Origin: Porphyromonadaceae bacterium UBA7572
GTDB taxonomy: Bacteria > Bacteroidota > Bacteroidia > Bacteroidales > Muribaculaceae
DNA: 8,336 nucleotides
Direction of reading: 5' to 3'
Assembly (NCBI GenBank): GCA_002476625.1
Contig: DLLC01000013.1
Span: 1 to 8,336, forward strand
Part shown: one piece after another, positions 1-6,563 of the stretch
Numbering within the stretch: the stretch's first letter is position 1
Layout of the letters: each line of letters begins with the position of its first letter
Position numbers and translations under genes: made by a program
The notes under the pieces: model-generated
Told to the model about the DNA's origin: nothing
Databases searched by the model: none
What the model saw: the letters and a program-made list of their open reading frames with translations, nothing else

Positions 1-27
1 TTTAAACCCACTATACAAAAAAGGAAA

Positions 28-58
28 CTTGTGGTGGTGGATTTTTTATGTAACTTTA
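28..58 (+). promoter_or_regulatory. Candidate Bacteroidota-type promoter for the lipoprotein gene
   Basis: TAACTTTA at 51-58 matches the Bacteroidota -7 consensus TAnnTTTG at all but the last base. CTTG at 28-31 lies 19 bases upstream, the right place for the -33 element TTTG (3 of 4 match). Transcription would start near 65, leaving a leader of about 55 bases before the ATG at 119. This is pattern matching only, and single matches of this kind arise by chance in AT-rich DNA. Confidence 0.4.
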
Positions 59-118
59 TGGAATAAATTGCTGATAGCATTAACATGCACTAATTATTAA
101 CGAACTTAAACATATTTG

Positions 119-847
119 ATGATGAAAAATTTGGTATTAATTATTTTGGGGATGATTTGCTTATCGCTCACAATGCCATCATGTGGACCATCTAAAGCCG
201 AAATGGCAGAGAAAGCACGGCAAGACAGCATCCGCACTGCCGACAGCTTAGCGGCAGTCAAAAAAGAGAAAGCAAGGCAGGACAGCATCAAAGCCGCATT
301 TAAGGCCGCCATCAAAGACAGCATCGAATGGGTGAACTTCACCACACCCGACCTCCGCACATTCAACCTCCACGGCCATGTGAAAAGAGTGGTAGAGCCT
401 ATATACTCAAATGGCGACAATTATTGCTGCGAGCGTCCTAATCTATCGTTCACGAAAAATGGAAAAGCCATCATATCTGCAGAGTATTATGTGGTAAGAG
501 ACAATGATGGTAGAATCTCATTGATTAAGGAAAAGGCTAATAGTGAAGGAGAAGCATACACTTATGACTACAACAGACAAGGCAAAGTCACTCACTATTC
601 GGCAGCATTTTCTCCATATCACATTTATGAGAAACGATATACATACGACTCTTCTGGCAACATCAAATCTTACAGCGAAGAAAACATTCAAGGCACCTTC
701 TACGATTCCTATCAAATCACATATTTAGCTTTCGACAAATTCGGCAACTGGACAAAGGCGAAAATTAAACCACTTAAAACAACAGAGGGTGAAGGAACTC
801 AACTTGTGACCCGCACCATCACTTACTACGATCGGGAGAAAAAGTGA
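119..847 (+). CDS. Small YD-repeat lipoprotein of unknown function
   Basis: The product is 242 aa. A hydrophobic signal segment (residues 3-20) ends in TMPSC, so Cys22 is the likely lipidation site and the protein is probably anchored in the inner or outer membrane. Residues 27-70 are a charged, probably helical or coiled-coil stretch containing EKARQDSI twice (31-38 and 50-57) and a weaker third copy (KDSI, 66-69). The rest is beta-rich with YD/RHS-like motifs: YTYDYNRQGKV (147-157), YTYDSSGNI (174-182) and FDKFGNW (205-211). Such small YD-repeat proteins are common in Bacteroidales and mostly uncharacterised. ATG at 119 is preferred; an ATG directly follows at 122, and an in-frame TTG at 116 adds one codon but is a weaker start. 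No Shine-Dalgarno sequence is visible, as is usual in the phylum. It stands alone, with its own candidate promoter and a palindrome 9 bases after the stop. Being coding is near certain; the function is unknown. Confidence 0.85.
   Translation: MMKNLVLIILGMICLSLTMPSCGPSKAEMAEKARQDSIRTADSLAAVKKEKARQDSIKAAFKAAIKDSIEWVNFTTPDLRTFNLHGHVKRVVEPIYSNGDNYCCERPNLSFTKNGKAIISAEYYVVRDNDGRISLIKEKANSEGEAYTYDYNRQGKVTHYSAAFSPYHIYEKRYTYDSSGNIKSYSEENIQGTFYDSYQITYLAFDKFGNWTKAKIKPLKTTEGEGTQLVTRTITYYDREKK
209..289 (+). repeat. Two near-identical 24-bp direct repeats inside the lipoprotein gene
   Basis: Bases 209-232 and 266-289 differ at only two positions and lie 57 bases (19 codons) apart, in frame. Both encode EKARQDSI in the helical stalk behind the lipidation site. 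An in-frame repeat like this can shorten or lengthen the stalk by 19 residues through slippage or recombination. Confidence 0.75.
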
Positions 848-855
848 AACAGATA

Positions 856-876
856 TACTCATTTGACAAATGAGTA
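856..876. terminator. Perfect palindrome after the lipoprotein gene (terminator or operator)
   Basis: TACTCATTTG (856-865) and CAAATGAGTA (867-876) are exact reverse complements around a single A. As RNA this gives a stem of about 8 bp with a TGACA loop, starting 8 bases after the stop codon at 845-847. The stem is AT-rich and no T-run follows directly; the nearest is TTTTT at 897-901. It is therefore a weak terminator at best. The near-zero spacer would equally suit a dimeric DNA-binding protein upstream of guaA. Confidence 0.45.
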
Positions 877-938
877 GCAAATTAAATTCTGCGCCTCTTT
901 TTATGGCAATATTTAATACTCTTTGGCGTAATGCATGT

Positions 939-969
939 TTTTAAAATTGGAGCGGATGTAGTAACTTTG
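939..969 (+). promoter_or_regulatory. guaA promoter (Bacteroidota -33/-7 type)
   Basis: TAACTTTG at 962-969 is a perfect match to TAnnTTTG. TTTT at 939-942 sits 19 bases upstream in the -33 position (3 of 4 match to TTTG). Transcription would begin near 976, giving a leader of about 35 bases before the ATG at 1010. No purine riboswitch-like structure fits in so short a leader. Confidence 0.65.
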
Positions 970-1009
970 TAGGGAAATTACAAAATCAATATTCAATCTC
1001 ACAGATTTC

Positions 1010-2554
1010 ATGCAGCAAAAAATCATTATTTTAGACTTCGGCTCGCAGACCACTCAACTGATTGGCCGCCGCGTGCGCGAACTCGACACATTTTGCGAAA
1101 TTCTGCCCTACAACAAATTCCCCGTCGGTGATGAGTCGGTGATAGGCGTAATCCTCTCTGGTTCACCCTACTCTGTTCACGACCCAGAGGCCTTCAAGGT
1201 GGATTTAAGCCAATTTGTGGGCAAAGTGCCTGTGCTAGGCATCTGTTACGGGGCGCAGTATATATCACACTGTGGCGGTGGCAAGGTGGAGAAGGCCGAC
1301 TCGCGTGAGTACGGTCGTGCCCACCTCGAAAAATTCGACGCCACCAACCCACTATTGAAAGGCTTTGAGCCACATTCACAGGTGTGGATGAGCCACGGCG
1401 ACACCATCACCGCCATTCCTGCCGACTGCAAGGTGATAGCCTCCACCGCCAATGTAAAGTATGCCGCCTACGCCAGCACCACACAGCCAGTGTGGGCTGT
1501 GCAGTTCCACCCCGAAGTGTTCCACAGCCTGCAAGGCACACAACTGCTGCGTAATTTTGTGGTTGACATCTGCGGCAGCCGCCAGCAGTGGAGCGCAGCC
1601 TCATTTGTGGACACCACCATCGCTGAACTCAGGAAACAGATAGGCAGCGACCGCGTGATTCTCGGCCTTTCTGGCGGTGTGGACTCCAGTGTGCTGGGCG
1701 TGCTGCTCGGCAAGGCCATCGGCAAAAACCTCACCTGCATATTCGTGGACCACGGTATGCTGCGCAAAAATGAGTTTCAGCAGGTGCTTCACGACTATGA
1801 GGGACTGGGGCTTAACGTGATAGGCGTGGACGCAAGCGAAAAGTTCTTCGCCGACCTCGCAGGTGTCACCGACCCCGAACAGAAGCGTAAAATCATCGGC
1901 CGCGACTTCGTGGAGGTGTTCAACGCCGAAGCCAAGAAAATTACCGACGCTAAATGGCTGGCGCAAGGCACCATCTATCCCGACCGCATCGAGAGCCTCA
2001 ACATCACCGGAAAGGTGATTAAGAGCCACCACAATGTGGGCGGACTGCCCGAGGAAATGAACCTCAAGCTCTGCGAACCGCTGAAGTGGCTCTTTAAGGA
2101 CGAGGTGCGCCGTGTGGGCCGCCAGCTCGGCATGCCCGACCGCCTGATTAAGCGCCACCCATTCCCTGGACCGGGCTTGGCTGTGCGCATTCTTGGCGAC
2201 ATCACCCGAGAAAAGGTGCAGATTCTGCAAGATGCCGACGACATCTATATCCGCCACATGCAGGAATACATCTGCGAAGATGGCGAACGCCTCTACGATA
2301 AGATTTGGCAAGCGGGCACCGTGCTGCTGAGCACCGTGCGCTCCGTGGGTGTGATGGGCGACGAACGCACCTATGAGCACCCCGTGGCACTGCGCGCCGT
2401 CACCTCAACCGACGCTATGACCGCCGACTGGGCACATCTGCCCTACGACTTTATGGCTAAGGTGAGCAACGAAATCATCAACAAGGTGAAAGGCGTGAAC
2501 CGCGTGTGCTACGACATCTCCTCAAAGCCACCAGCCACCATTGAGTGGGAATAG
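1010..2554 (+). CDS. guaA: GMP synthase (glutamine-hydrolysing)
   Basis: This cytoplasmic enzyme converts XMP to GMP using ATP and glutamine, the last step of the guanine branch of purine synthesis. At 514 aa it has the full bacterial length. The N-terminal class I glutamine amidotransferase domain (about 3-190) has the nucleophile Cys79 in GICYGAQ and the triad partners His167 and Glu169 in QFHPEVFHS. The ATP pyrophosphatase domain starts near 200, with the P-loop SGGVDSS at 221-227. The C-terminal dimerisation and XMP-binding part has the conserved RHPFPGPGLAVR (382-393) and ends in KPPATIEWE. No active residue is missing. The ATG at 1010 gives the canonical N-terminus (IIILDFGSQ). It is transcribed from its own promoter. 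The next gene, vsr, follows after 174 bases filled by a repeat element, so co-transcription is uncertain. Confidence 0.98.
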   Translation: MQQKIIILDFGSQTTQLIGRRVRELDTFCEILPYNKFPVGDESVIGVILSGSPYSVHDPEAFKVDLSQFVGKVPVLGICYGAQYISHCGGGKVEKADSREYGRAHLEKFDATNPLLKGFEPHSQVWMSHGDTITAIPADCKVIASTANVKYAAYASTTQPVWAVQFHPEVFHSLQGTQLLRNFVVDICGSRQQWSAASFVDTTIAELRKQIGSDRVILGLSGGVDSSVLGVLLGKAIGKNLTCIFVDHGMLRKNEFQQVLHDYEGLGLNVIGVDASEKFFADLAGVTDPEQKRKIIGRDFVEVFNAEAKKITDAKWLAQGTIYPDRIESLNITGKVIKSHHNVGGLPEEMNLKLCEPLKWLFKDEVRRVGRQLGMPDRLIKRHPFPGPGLAVRILGDITREKVQILQDADDIYIRHMQEYICEDGERLYDKIWQAGTVLLSTVRSVGVMGDERTYEHPVALRAVTSTDAMTADWAHLPYDFMAKVSNEIINKVKGVNRVCYDISSKPPATIEWE

Positions 2555-2565
2555 TTTTTTCAAGA

Positions 2566-2716
2566 AATTAGAGATTAGAGATTAGAAATTAGACGTTAAT
2601 GGTTAAGGGTTAGTGGTTAAGGCCTATTATGCCCATTATGCCAACCTCTAATATCTAATCTCTAACTTCTAACTTCTAATTTCTAATCTCTAATTTCTAA
2701 TCTCTAATTTCTAATC
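2566..2716. repeat. Heptad-repeat inverted element, copy 1 (between guaA and vsr)
   Basis: The left arm is four 7-bp units of the form NATTAGA (2566-2593). It runs on in the same 7-base phase through four looser NNTTARN units (2594-2621; CGTTAAT, GGTTAAG, GGTTAGT, GGTTAAG). A core follows with ATTATGCC twice (2626-2633 and 2635-2642). The right arm is ten consecutive units of TCTAAYN (2647-2716): TCTAATA, TCTAATC, TCTAACT twice, TCTAATT, then TCTAATC and TCTAATT alternating. The left arm is complementary to 28-base stretches of the right arm at 26 of 28 positions, so the transcript can form a long stem. The element fills almost the whole guaA-vsr gap and ends 12 bases before the vsr start. 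A related copy lies after vsr. Confidence 0.9.
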
Positions 2717-2728
2717 TCTCCTTTTCCT

Positions 2729-3247
2729 ATGGCCGATAAGATGACACCGGAGCAGCGCCGGCGCTGCATGCAGCATGTGCACAGTGAAGACACGGCGCCA
2801 GAAATGATTGTGCGGCGATGGCTATGGAAACAGGGATTTAGATACCGACTGCATGTGAAGCGCCTACCGGGCACACCCGACATTGTGCTTCACCGCTACC
2901 ACACGGTGGTTAACGTGAACGGATGCTTTTGGCACGGGCACGAGAACTGCCGCCTTTTTCGCTTACCAAAGAGCAACACCGCCTTCTGGCAAGCAAAAAT
3001 CAAGCGCAACCGTGAGCGCGATGAAGCCAATAGAGAGCGGCTCAAAAGTATGGGTTGGTACAGCATCACCATCTGGGAGTGCGACCTGCAAGGCAAGCAC
3101 CGCATCCCCACTCTGCAACGCCTAACCATAGAGTTGAGCAAGATACTGCTGAAGCTAAACGTCCCCACCACCACCACGGCTCCTTCACTGGAAAGCCAAG
3201 AACTTATAGCGGCCGACGCAGAGGTGGCATACGGCAGCAGACATTAG
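2729..3247 (+). CDS. vsr: Very short patch repair (Vsr-family) mismatch endonuclease
   Basis: Vsr nicks DNA beside T:G mismatches left by deamination of 5-methylcytosine, usually alongside a Dcm-type methylase. The product is 172 aa (E. coli Vsr is 156 aa). Visible family features are EDTAPE (20-25) with Glu25; LPGTPDIV (46-53) with the catalytic Asp51; NGCFWHGHENC (64-74) with Cys66, His69, His71 and Cys74 as metal-site and catalytic residues; FWQAKIKRNRERD (86-98); and WECDL (116-120) with Cys118 as the last zinc ligand. The position of E. coli His64 is Asn here, with the rest of the site intact. The last 25 or so residues (NVPTTTTAPSL onward) are low-complexity and unlike the family. No methylase or restriction gene lies in the window, so vsr is an orphan here. 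Heptad-repeat elements flank it on both sides, and the stop codon lies inside the downstream one. No promoter is evident, so it may depend on read-through from guaA. ATG at 2729 is the natural start (MADKMTPEQR aligns with the family). Confidence 0.92.
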   Translation: MADKMTPEQRRRCMQHVHSEDTAPEMIVRRWLWKQGFRYRLHVKRLPGTPDIVLHRYHTVVNVNGCFWHGHENCRLFRLPKSNTAFWQAKIKRNRERDEANRERLKSMGWYSITIWECDLQGKHRIPTLQRLTIELSKILLKLNVPTTTTAPSLESQELIAADAEVAYGSRH

Positions 3248-3320
3248 ATATTAGAAATTAGAGATTAATGGTATAAGTTCATTATGCACTCCTCTAATTT
3301 CTGACTTCTGACTTCTCATC
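3242..3320. repeat. Heptad-repeat inverted element, copy 2 (between vsr and the kinase gene)
   Basis: This is a shorter relative of the element before vsr. Left-arm units are CATTAGA, TATTAGA and AATTAGA (3242-3262). The core (3263-3292) shares TTAATGGT and CATTATGC with copy 1. Right-arm units are TCTAATT, TCTGACT twice and TCTCATC (3293-3320), again followed by TCTCC. The vsr stop codon TAG (3245-3247) is part of the first heptad. The element ends 6 bases before the kinase stop codon (3327-3329), so it separates two convergent genes. As RNA it can fold into a hairpin and could act as a terminator, but no T-run follows. Confidence 0.85.
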
Positions 3321-3326
3321 TCTCCC

Positions 3327-4895
3327 CTACGGCGTAGGCAACAAAGGCATATACTCATCGCGCAAATGCCTCGACACCCTCTCCTTTTCAGAACTTGCAT
3401 AAGGTAGCACTGGACGAATGGCGTGACCATAGCAAAGCAGCGACTCCACAAACTTGAAATTGTCGCGTGTGATAGCAAGGCAAATGGCATGTGAGCCATG
3501 CCTGTCGGGGCAAAAAGTCGACGACCAGTAATACCCCGTATTGAGCGCCTCGTAGTGCCGCCCCATATATCTTGCTCCAGTTCCTGCCATTACAATGCTG
3601 TTGCCATTAGGGCCAGTGACCACAAAGCATGGCTGATGTCCATTCTCTATCACCACACGCCACTGGCACCGGTTCACCAGTTCGCGGAGCTCCTCATAAG
3701 TGGGAATGCGCCAGCCACCGCCCCAATATCTCCTCACAATGTCGGTTTGTGGCGTGATGTCGCCATGGAAATAATCGTCGGGATTGGAAGATATGTTATG
3801 CCCTTCCACATCGCCATAGCCCACCAGCGCGCCAAGCATAACCAGGCTCTCGCGCTCACACCCAAGATTAAACGGCGCCCACTTCACACTCAGTCCCAAA
3901 TCCACAGCACGGCTCTCATCAATAGGCCCCGGTATGGTGGCACTCGGCGTAAGGTAATAGATATTGCAGTTATGCTTCGGCATGAAAAACGACGAGTAAA
4001 CACTTGAGTCAGCGTAATTTCCATTATCCAGATAATACTCCGTGGGCACGCTCTTATAAGCCTCCTTCTTGCCCTCATAGCCAAGGATTGAGCCGCCAAG
4101 AGGACCATAGCCCAGCACAAAAGCCGTGACAGAGAGCACTGTCATCACCACAGCCGTGACCACGGTGCGCATCTGCACCCGGTAGCGATAGATTTTAGCT
4201 TTAAAGTCGGTTTCAAGCGCCTCAAACGAAGGGTACCGCCTGGAGGGCTCCGGTTCAATGCATCGCTGTATCACACTGTGAAAACGCTTCGACACCCTCA
4301 TGTCGAGCATGATTTTCCCCAACGCGTACATATCGGCGCAGAAGTTCACGCTCGCACCTTTCTGCCGCTGCTCGGGTGCCATGTAGAGGAGACTGCCGGC
4401 TGGCGCTTTCAGAATAGCAAAATCATCACGGTCGCTTAGCCCGAAATCAATCAGTTTGATGTTCTGTCCATTGTTGGTGACCATAACATTGCTGGGCTTC
4501 AAGTCGCGGTGCACCACCTGGCGTGCGGCACAGTATTTGAGCGCCTCCAGCATCTCCATAATAAACTTATAGCGCATTCTGGAATTGAGGTGGTGGGCCA
4601 CAAGATATTCTTTCAGCGTAACGCCCTGAATAAACTCCTGCACAATGCAGTAGCGATGCAGCTCTGGCACGAATTCCCACGCCAGGTACCGCACTATAAA
4701 CTGGCTGTTGAGCTGCTTTCCTATCTCGTATTCCTTAAAGAGAGCATTACGCATCGACCGCGACGACACGTATTCAGGCTTGAGCGTTTTCAACACCCAC
4801 CACTGATTATAGCGCAGCGCTTTAAACAGCTCGCAATACAAGCCATCGTCGTACAGGGGTTCAATATTGGTGAACGGATGCTCTTTACTGCTCAT
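3327..4895 (-). CDS. Receptor-like Ser/Thr protein kinase with C-terminal FISUMP domain (downstream paralogue)
   Basis: The product is 522 aa. The kinase domain (about 15-235) has Lys36 (VLK), Glu55 or Glu57 in helix C, the catalytic loop HRDLKPSN (129-136), DFG (150-152), MAPEQ (172-176), the helix-F Asp188 in ADMYALG, and Arg219/Arg220. The catalytic set is complete, but the glycine-rich loop is degenerate: only Gly18 lies ahead of the conserved RYNQWWVLK. One membrane helix follows (about 244-264), preceded by a basic stretch (KAKIYRYRVQMR) that predicts the kinase is cytoplasmic. The predicted periplasmic part carries a FISUMP-type domain (about 329-496): AVDLGLSVKWAPFNLGC, WGGGWRIPTYEEL, VTGPNG, GYYWSST and HAIRPV. 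A 26-residue tail follows. The ligand and targets are unknown. The gene starts 44 bases after the paralogue's stop and is probably co-transcribed with it; ATG at 4895 gives a sensible N-terminus, with no Shine-Dalgarno sequence. Domain calls are from motifs read by eye. Confidence 0.88.
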   Translation of the reverse strand: MSSKEHPFTNIEPLYDDGLYCELFKALRYNQWWVLKTLKPEYVSSRSMRNALFKEYEIGKQLNSQFIVRYLAWEFVPELHRYCIVQEFIQGVTLKEYLVAHHLNSRMRYKFIMEMLEALKYCAARQVVHRDLKPSNVMVTNNGQNIKLIDFGLSDRDDFAILKAPAGSLLYMAPEQRQKGASVNFCADMYALGKIMLDMRVSKRFHSVIQRCIEPEPSRRYPSFEALETDFKAKIYRYRVQMRTVVTAVVMTVLSVTAFVLGYGPLGGSILGYEGKKEAYKSVPTEYYLDNGNYADSSVYSSFFMPKHNCNIYYLTPSATIPGPIDESRAVDLGLSVKWAPFNLGCERESLVMLGALVGYGDVEGHNISSNPDDYFHGDITPQTDIVRRYWGGGWRIPTYEELRELVNRCQWRVVIENGHQPCFVVTGPNGNSIVMAGTGARYMGRHYEALNTGYYWSSTFCPDRHGSHAICLAITRDNFKFVESLLCYGHAIRPVLPYASSEKERVSRHLRDEYMPLLPTP

Positions 4896-4939
4896 TGGTC
4901 ATTGGCGTTATGGTGTGTAAGATGAGTGGCTCTTCGCAT

Positions 4940-6526
4940 TCACTTGCTGATTACAGGACGAACGCTATACCCCGCCATGGCCAAATCGCCCTGGTCGATC
5001 GACACAGCATCATCGTTCAACACTAAAAAATATGCCGAAGCCTGCTCGGCGTGAGGAAATGGCGACGCGCTCCAGTAGCACCCCACCAGCCCCTGTTTGA
5101 AGAAGGCTGGTCCTTTACGGTAGCCAGAAAAGGGCAAAAAAATGCACTTGCCCGAAGGACCTGTCACAAGAAAGCCCTTCACGGCCCCTCGCTTGTTGAT
5201 CAGCGTCCATCGGCACTTGTCGATCAGCTCCTGAAACTCCTGCGAAGTGGGCATTCGCCACTGGCCGCCCCATCGGGCGTGCGCTATGTCGTGGCGCGTG
5301 CCAGATATGGAGTGCGTCTGCTTTTTGAAGTCATAGGGCCTCAACTCGCCATCTATATTCTCGCCTGAGGCATCGCCCCAATTGTAAAAGCCGCCCACAC
5401 AGTTCGATGAAGCCTCAGCACAACCCACATTATACGGAGCCCACATCACGCTCAGCCCAAGGTCCACAGCCAAGTCTTCACTCACATGCCCAGGAATGGG
5501 GCGAGAGTTGGGCAAATAATGGAGCGTGGCGGCGTTTGGCACCACATACACCTCATCGCCGCGCGAATGAATCTTCACGCTGTCGCCAAAGTAAAGTGCA
5601 GGCATCTTGCCGTCCACAATCTTGTCGCGCGAGGTGGTAAGGTGCTTTACCATATTCTTCGAGGCCCAGTTGCCCAGCACAAAGGCGCAGGCTGTCACCA
5701 GCACTCCCATCACCACCACCATTATCGTCCATTTGGGCAAGCGATAGGTGCGCGCGCGCTCAAAGTCGAGATAGAGGTCGGTAGGGTTCTGATACCGGTC
5801 TTCCTGCCGCTCTTTGAGGCACCGGCTGATGATATGGTTGAAAGAGCGAGGCAGCTTGAGCAGCCTGAGAATGTGGCCGAAGGCATAAAAGTCGCTGCGG
5901 CAGTCCACCACGCCATCGGAGCGTTTCTGCTCAGGGGCGGCATAGCGGTCGGTGCCCGCGTGACCTTTAAACACATTGAAATTATCAAGGTCGGCCAAAC
6001 CGAAATCTATAATCTTCACATTATGCCCGTTATGGGTAACTATCACGTTGTCGGGCTTCAAGTCGCAGTGCACCACCTGCTTGGCCATATAGTAGCGCAT
6101 GGCCGAAATCATCTGCGAGGCAATCTTCAGGCGTTCCTCAAGAGGCGGATTGGTTTCAAGAAACCTGGTGAGAGTGGTGCCGTCGATATACTCAAGCACA
6201 ATGCCTGGCGCGCCGTCCACCAAATCGGGCTGAATGGATATCATTCTCACTATATTAGGGTGCCATAGGCTAATGCCCACCACAAACTCCTTGCGAAGGT
6301 ATTCATATACCCGCGACTTGTCCACTACCTTCTTCGACACACATTTCAAAATCCACCATTGCCCATATCGCCGAGCCTTAAACGACTGGCACTCGTTGCG
6401 CGCCTCATTCTGCACGCGTGGCAATATAGGGGTGATTTCAGTAAAGTCCTGCTCTATCTTCATCGAGTCTTCCGGCTCAAGAAATTCGCTCGTGTTGATA
6501 TATTCGTCTTGTTTGTTCGGCGCCAT
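4940..6526 (-). CDS. Receptor-like Ser/Thr protein kinase, non-RD type, with C-terminal FISUMP domain (upstream paralogue)
   Basis: The product is 528 aa from the ATG at 6526. The frame stays open to a TTG at 6568, but that extension overlaps the -7 promoter box, so 6526 is chosen. After a 45-residue acidic, probably disordered N-terminus comes a kinase domain (about 46-262): Lys61 (ILK), Glu80, catalytic loop HCDLKPDN (153-160), DFG (174-176), AAPEQ (196-200), helix-F Asp212, and Arg244. Cys replaces the usual Arg of HRD, making it a non-RD kinase; such kinases usually do not need activation-loop phosphorylation. There is no glycine-rich loop before RRYGQWWILK. A membrane helix spans about 267-286. 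The outer part has a FISUMP-type domain (about 352-526): AVDLGLSVMWAPYNVGC, FYNWGDASGE, WGGQWRMPTSQEF, VTGPSGKCIFLPFSGYR, GCYWSAS and GYSVRPV. It shares its full architecture with the kinase gene downstream. No PP2C-type phosphatase gene is present in the window. Confidence 0.9.
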   Translation of the reverse strand: MAPNKQDEYINTSEFLEPEDSMKIEQDFTEITPILPRVQNEARNECQSFKARRYGQWWILKCVSKKVVDKSRVYEYLRKEFVVGISLWHPNIVRMISIQPDLVDGAPGIVLEYIDGTTLTRFLETNPPLEERLKIASQMISAMRYYMAKQVVHCDLKPDNVIVTHNGHNVKIIDFGLADLDNFNVFKGHAGTDRYAAPEQKRSDGVVDCRSDFYAFGHILRLLKLPRSFNHIISRCLKERQEDRYQNPTDLYLDFERARTYRLPKWTIMVVVMGVLVTACAFVLGNWASKNMVKHLTTSRDKIVDGKMPALYFGDSVKIHSRGDEVYVVPNAATLHYLPNSRPIPGHVSEDLAVDLGLSVMWAPYNVGCAEASSNCVGGFYNWGDASGENIDGELRPYDFKKQTHSISGTRHDIAHARWGGQWRMPTSQEFQELIDKCRWTLINKRGAVKGFLVTGPSGKCIFLPFSGYRKGPAFFKQGLVGCYWSASPFPHAEQASAYFLVLNDDAVSIDQGDLAMAGYSVRPVISK

Positions 6527-6555
6527 ACTATTTATATATAGAAGGTAATCACACA

Positions 6556-6563
6556 CAAAATTA
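6556..6563 (-). promoter_or_regulatory. -7 promoter box for the kinase pair
   Basis: On the minus strand 6563-6556 reads TAATTTTG, a perfect TAnnTTTG. Transcription would start near 6550, leaving a leader of about 24 bases to the ATG at 6526. No TTTG stands at the ideal -33 distance, so the promoter may need an activator; phased direct repeats lie 70-100 bases upstream of the box. Confidence 0.55.

Noticed and set aside
1601..2380. Long minus-strand open frame (259 codons) inside guaA
   Set aside because: It lies entirely opposite the well-supported guaA, has no recognisable domain, and is histidine- and valine-rich in the manner of an antisense shadow.
2566..2716. CRISPR array or telomere-like array (GGGTTAG-like units)
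   Set aside because: The 7-base units are contiguous with no unique spacers and no cas genes are nearby. The GGGTTAG resemblance covers only two loosely matching units.
3498..4007. Plus-strand open frame of 169 codons opposite the downstream kinase gene
   Set aside because: It is the antisense of the FISUMP and membrane region, without start-site support or domain.
3400..5460. FISUMP domains as variable targets of a diversity-generating retroelement
   Set aside because: No reverse transcriptase or template-repeat copy is present in the window, and the two domains differ throughout rather than at adenine-derived positions only.
5486..6268. Long plus-strand open frame (260 codons) opposite the upstream kinase gene
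   Set aside because: The kinase motifs on the other strand are unmistakable. This frame is histidine-rich with no family pattern.
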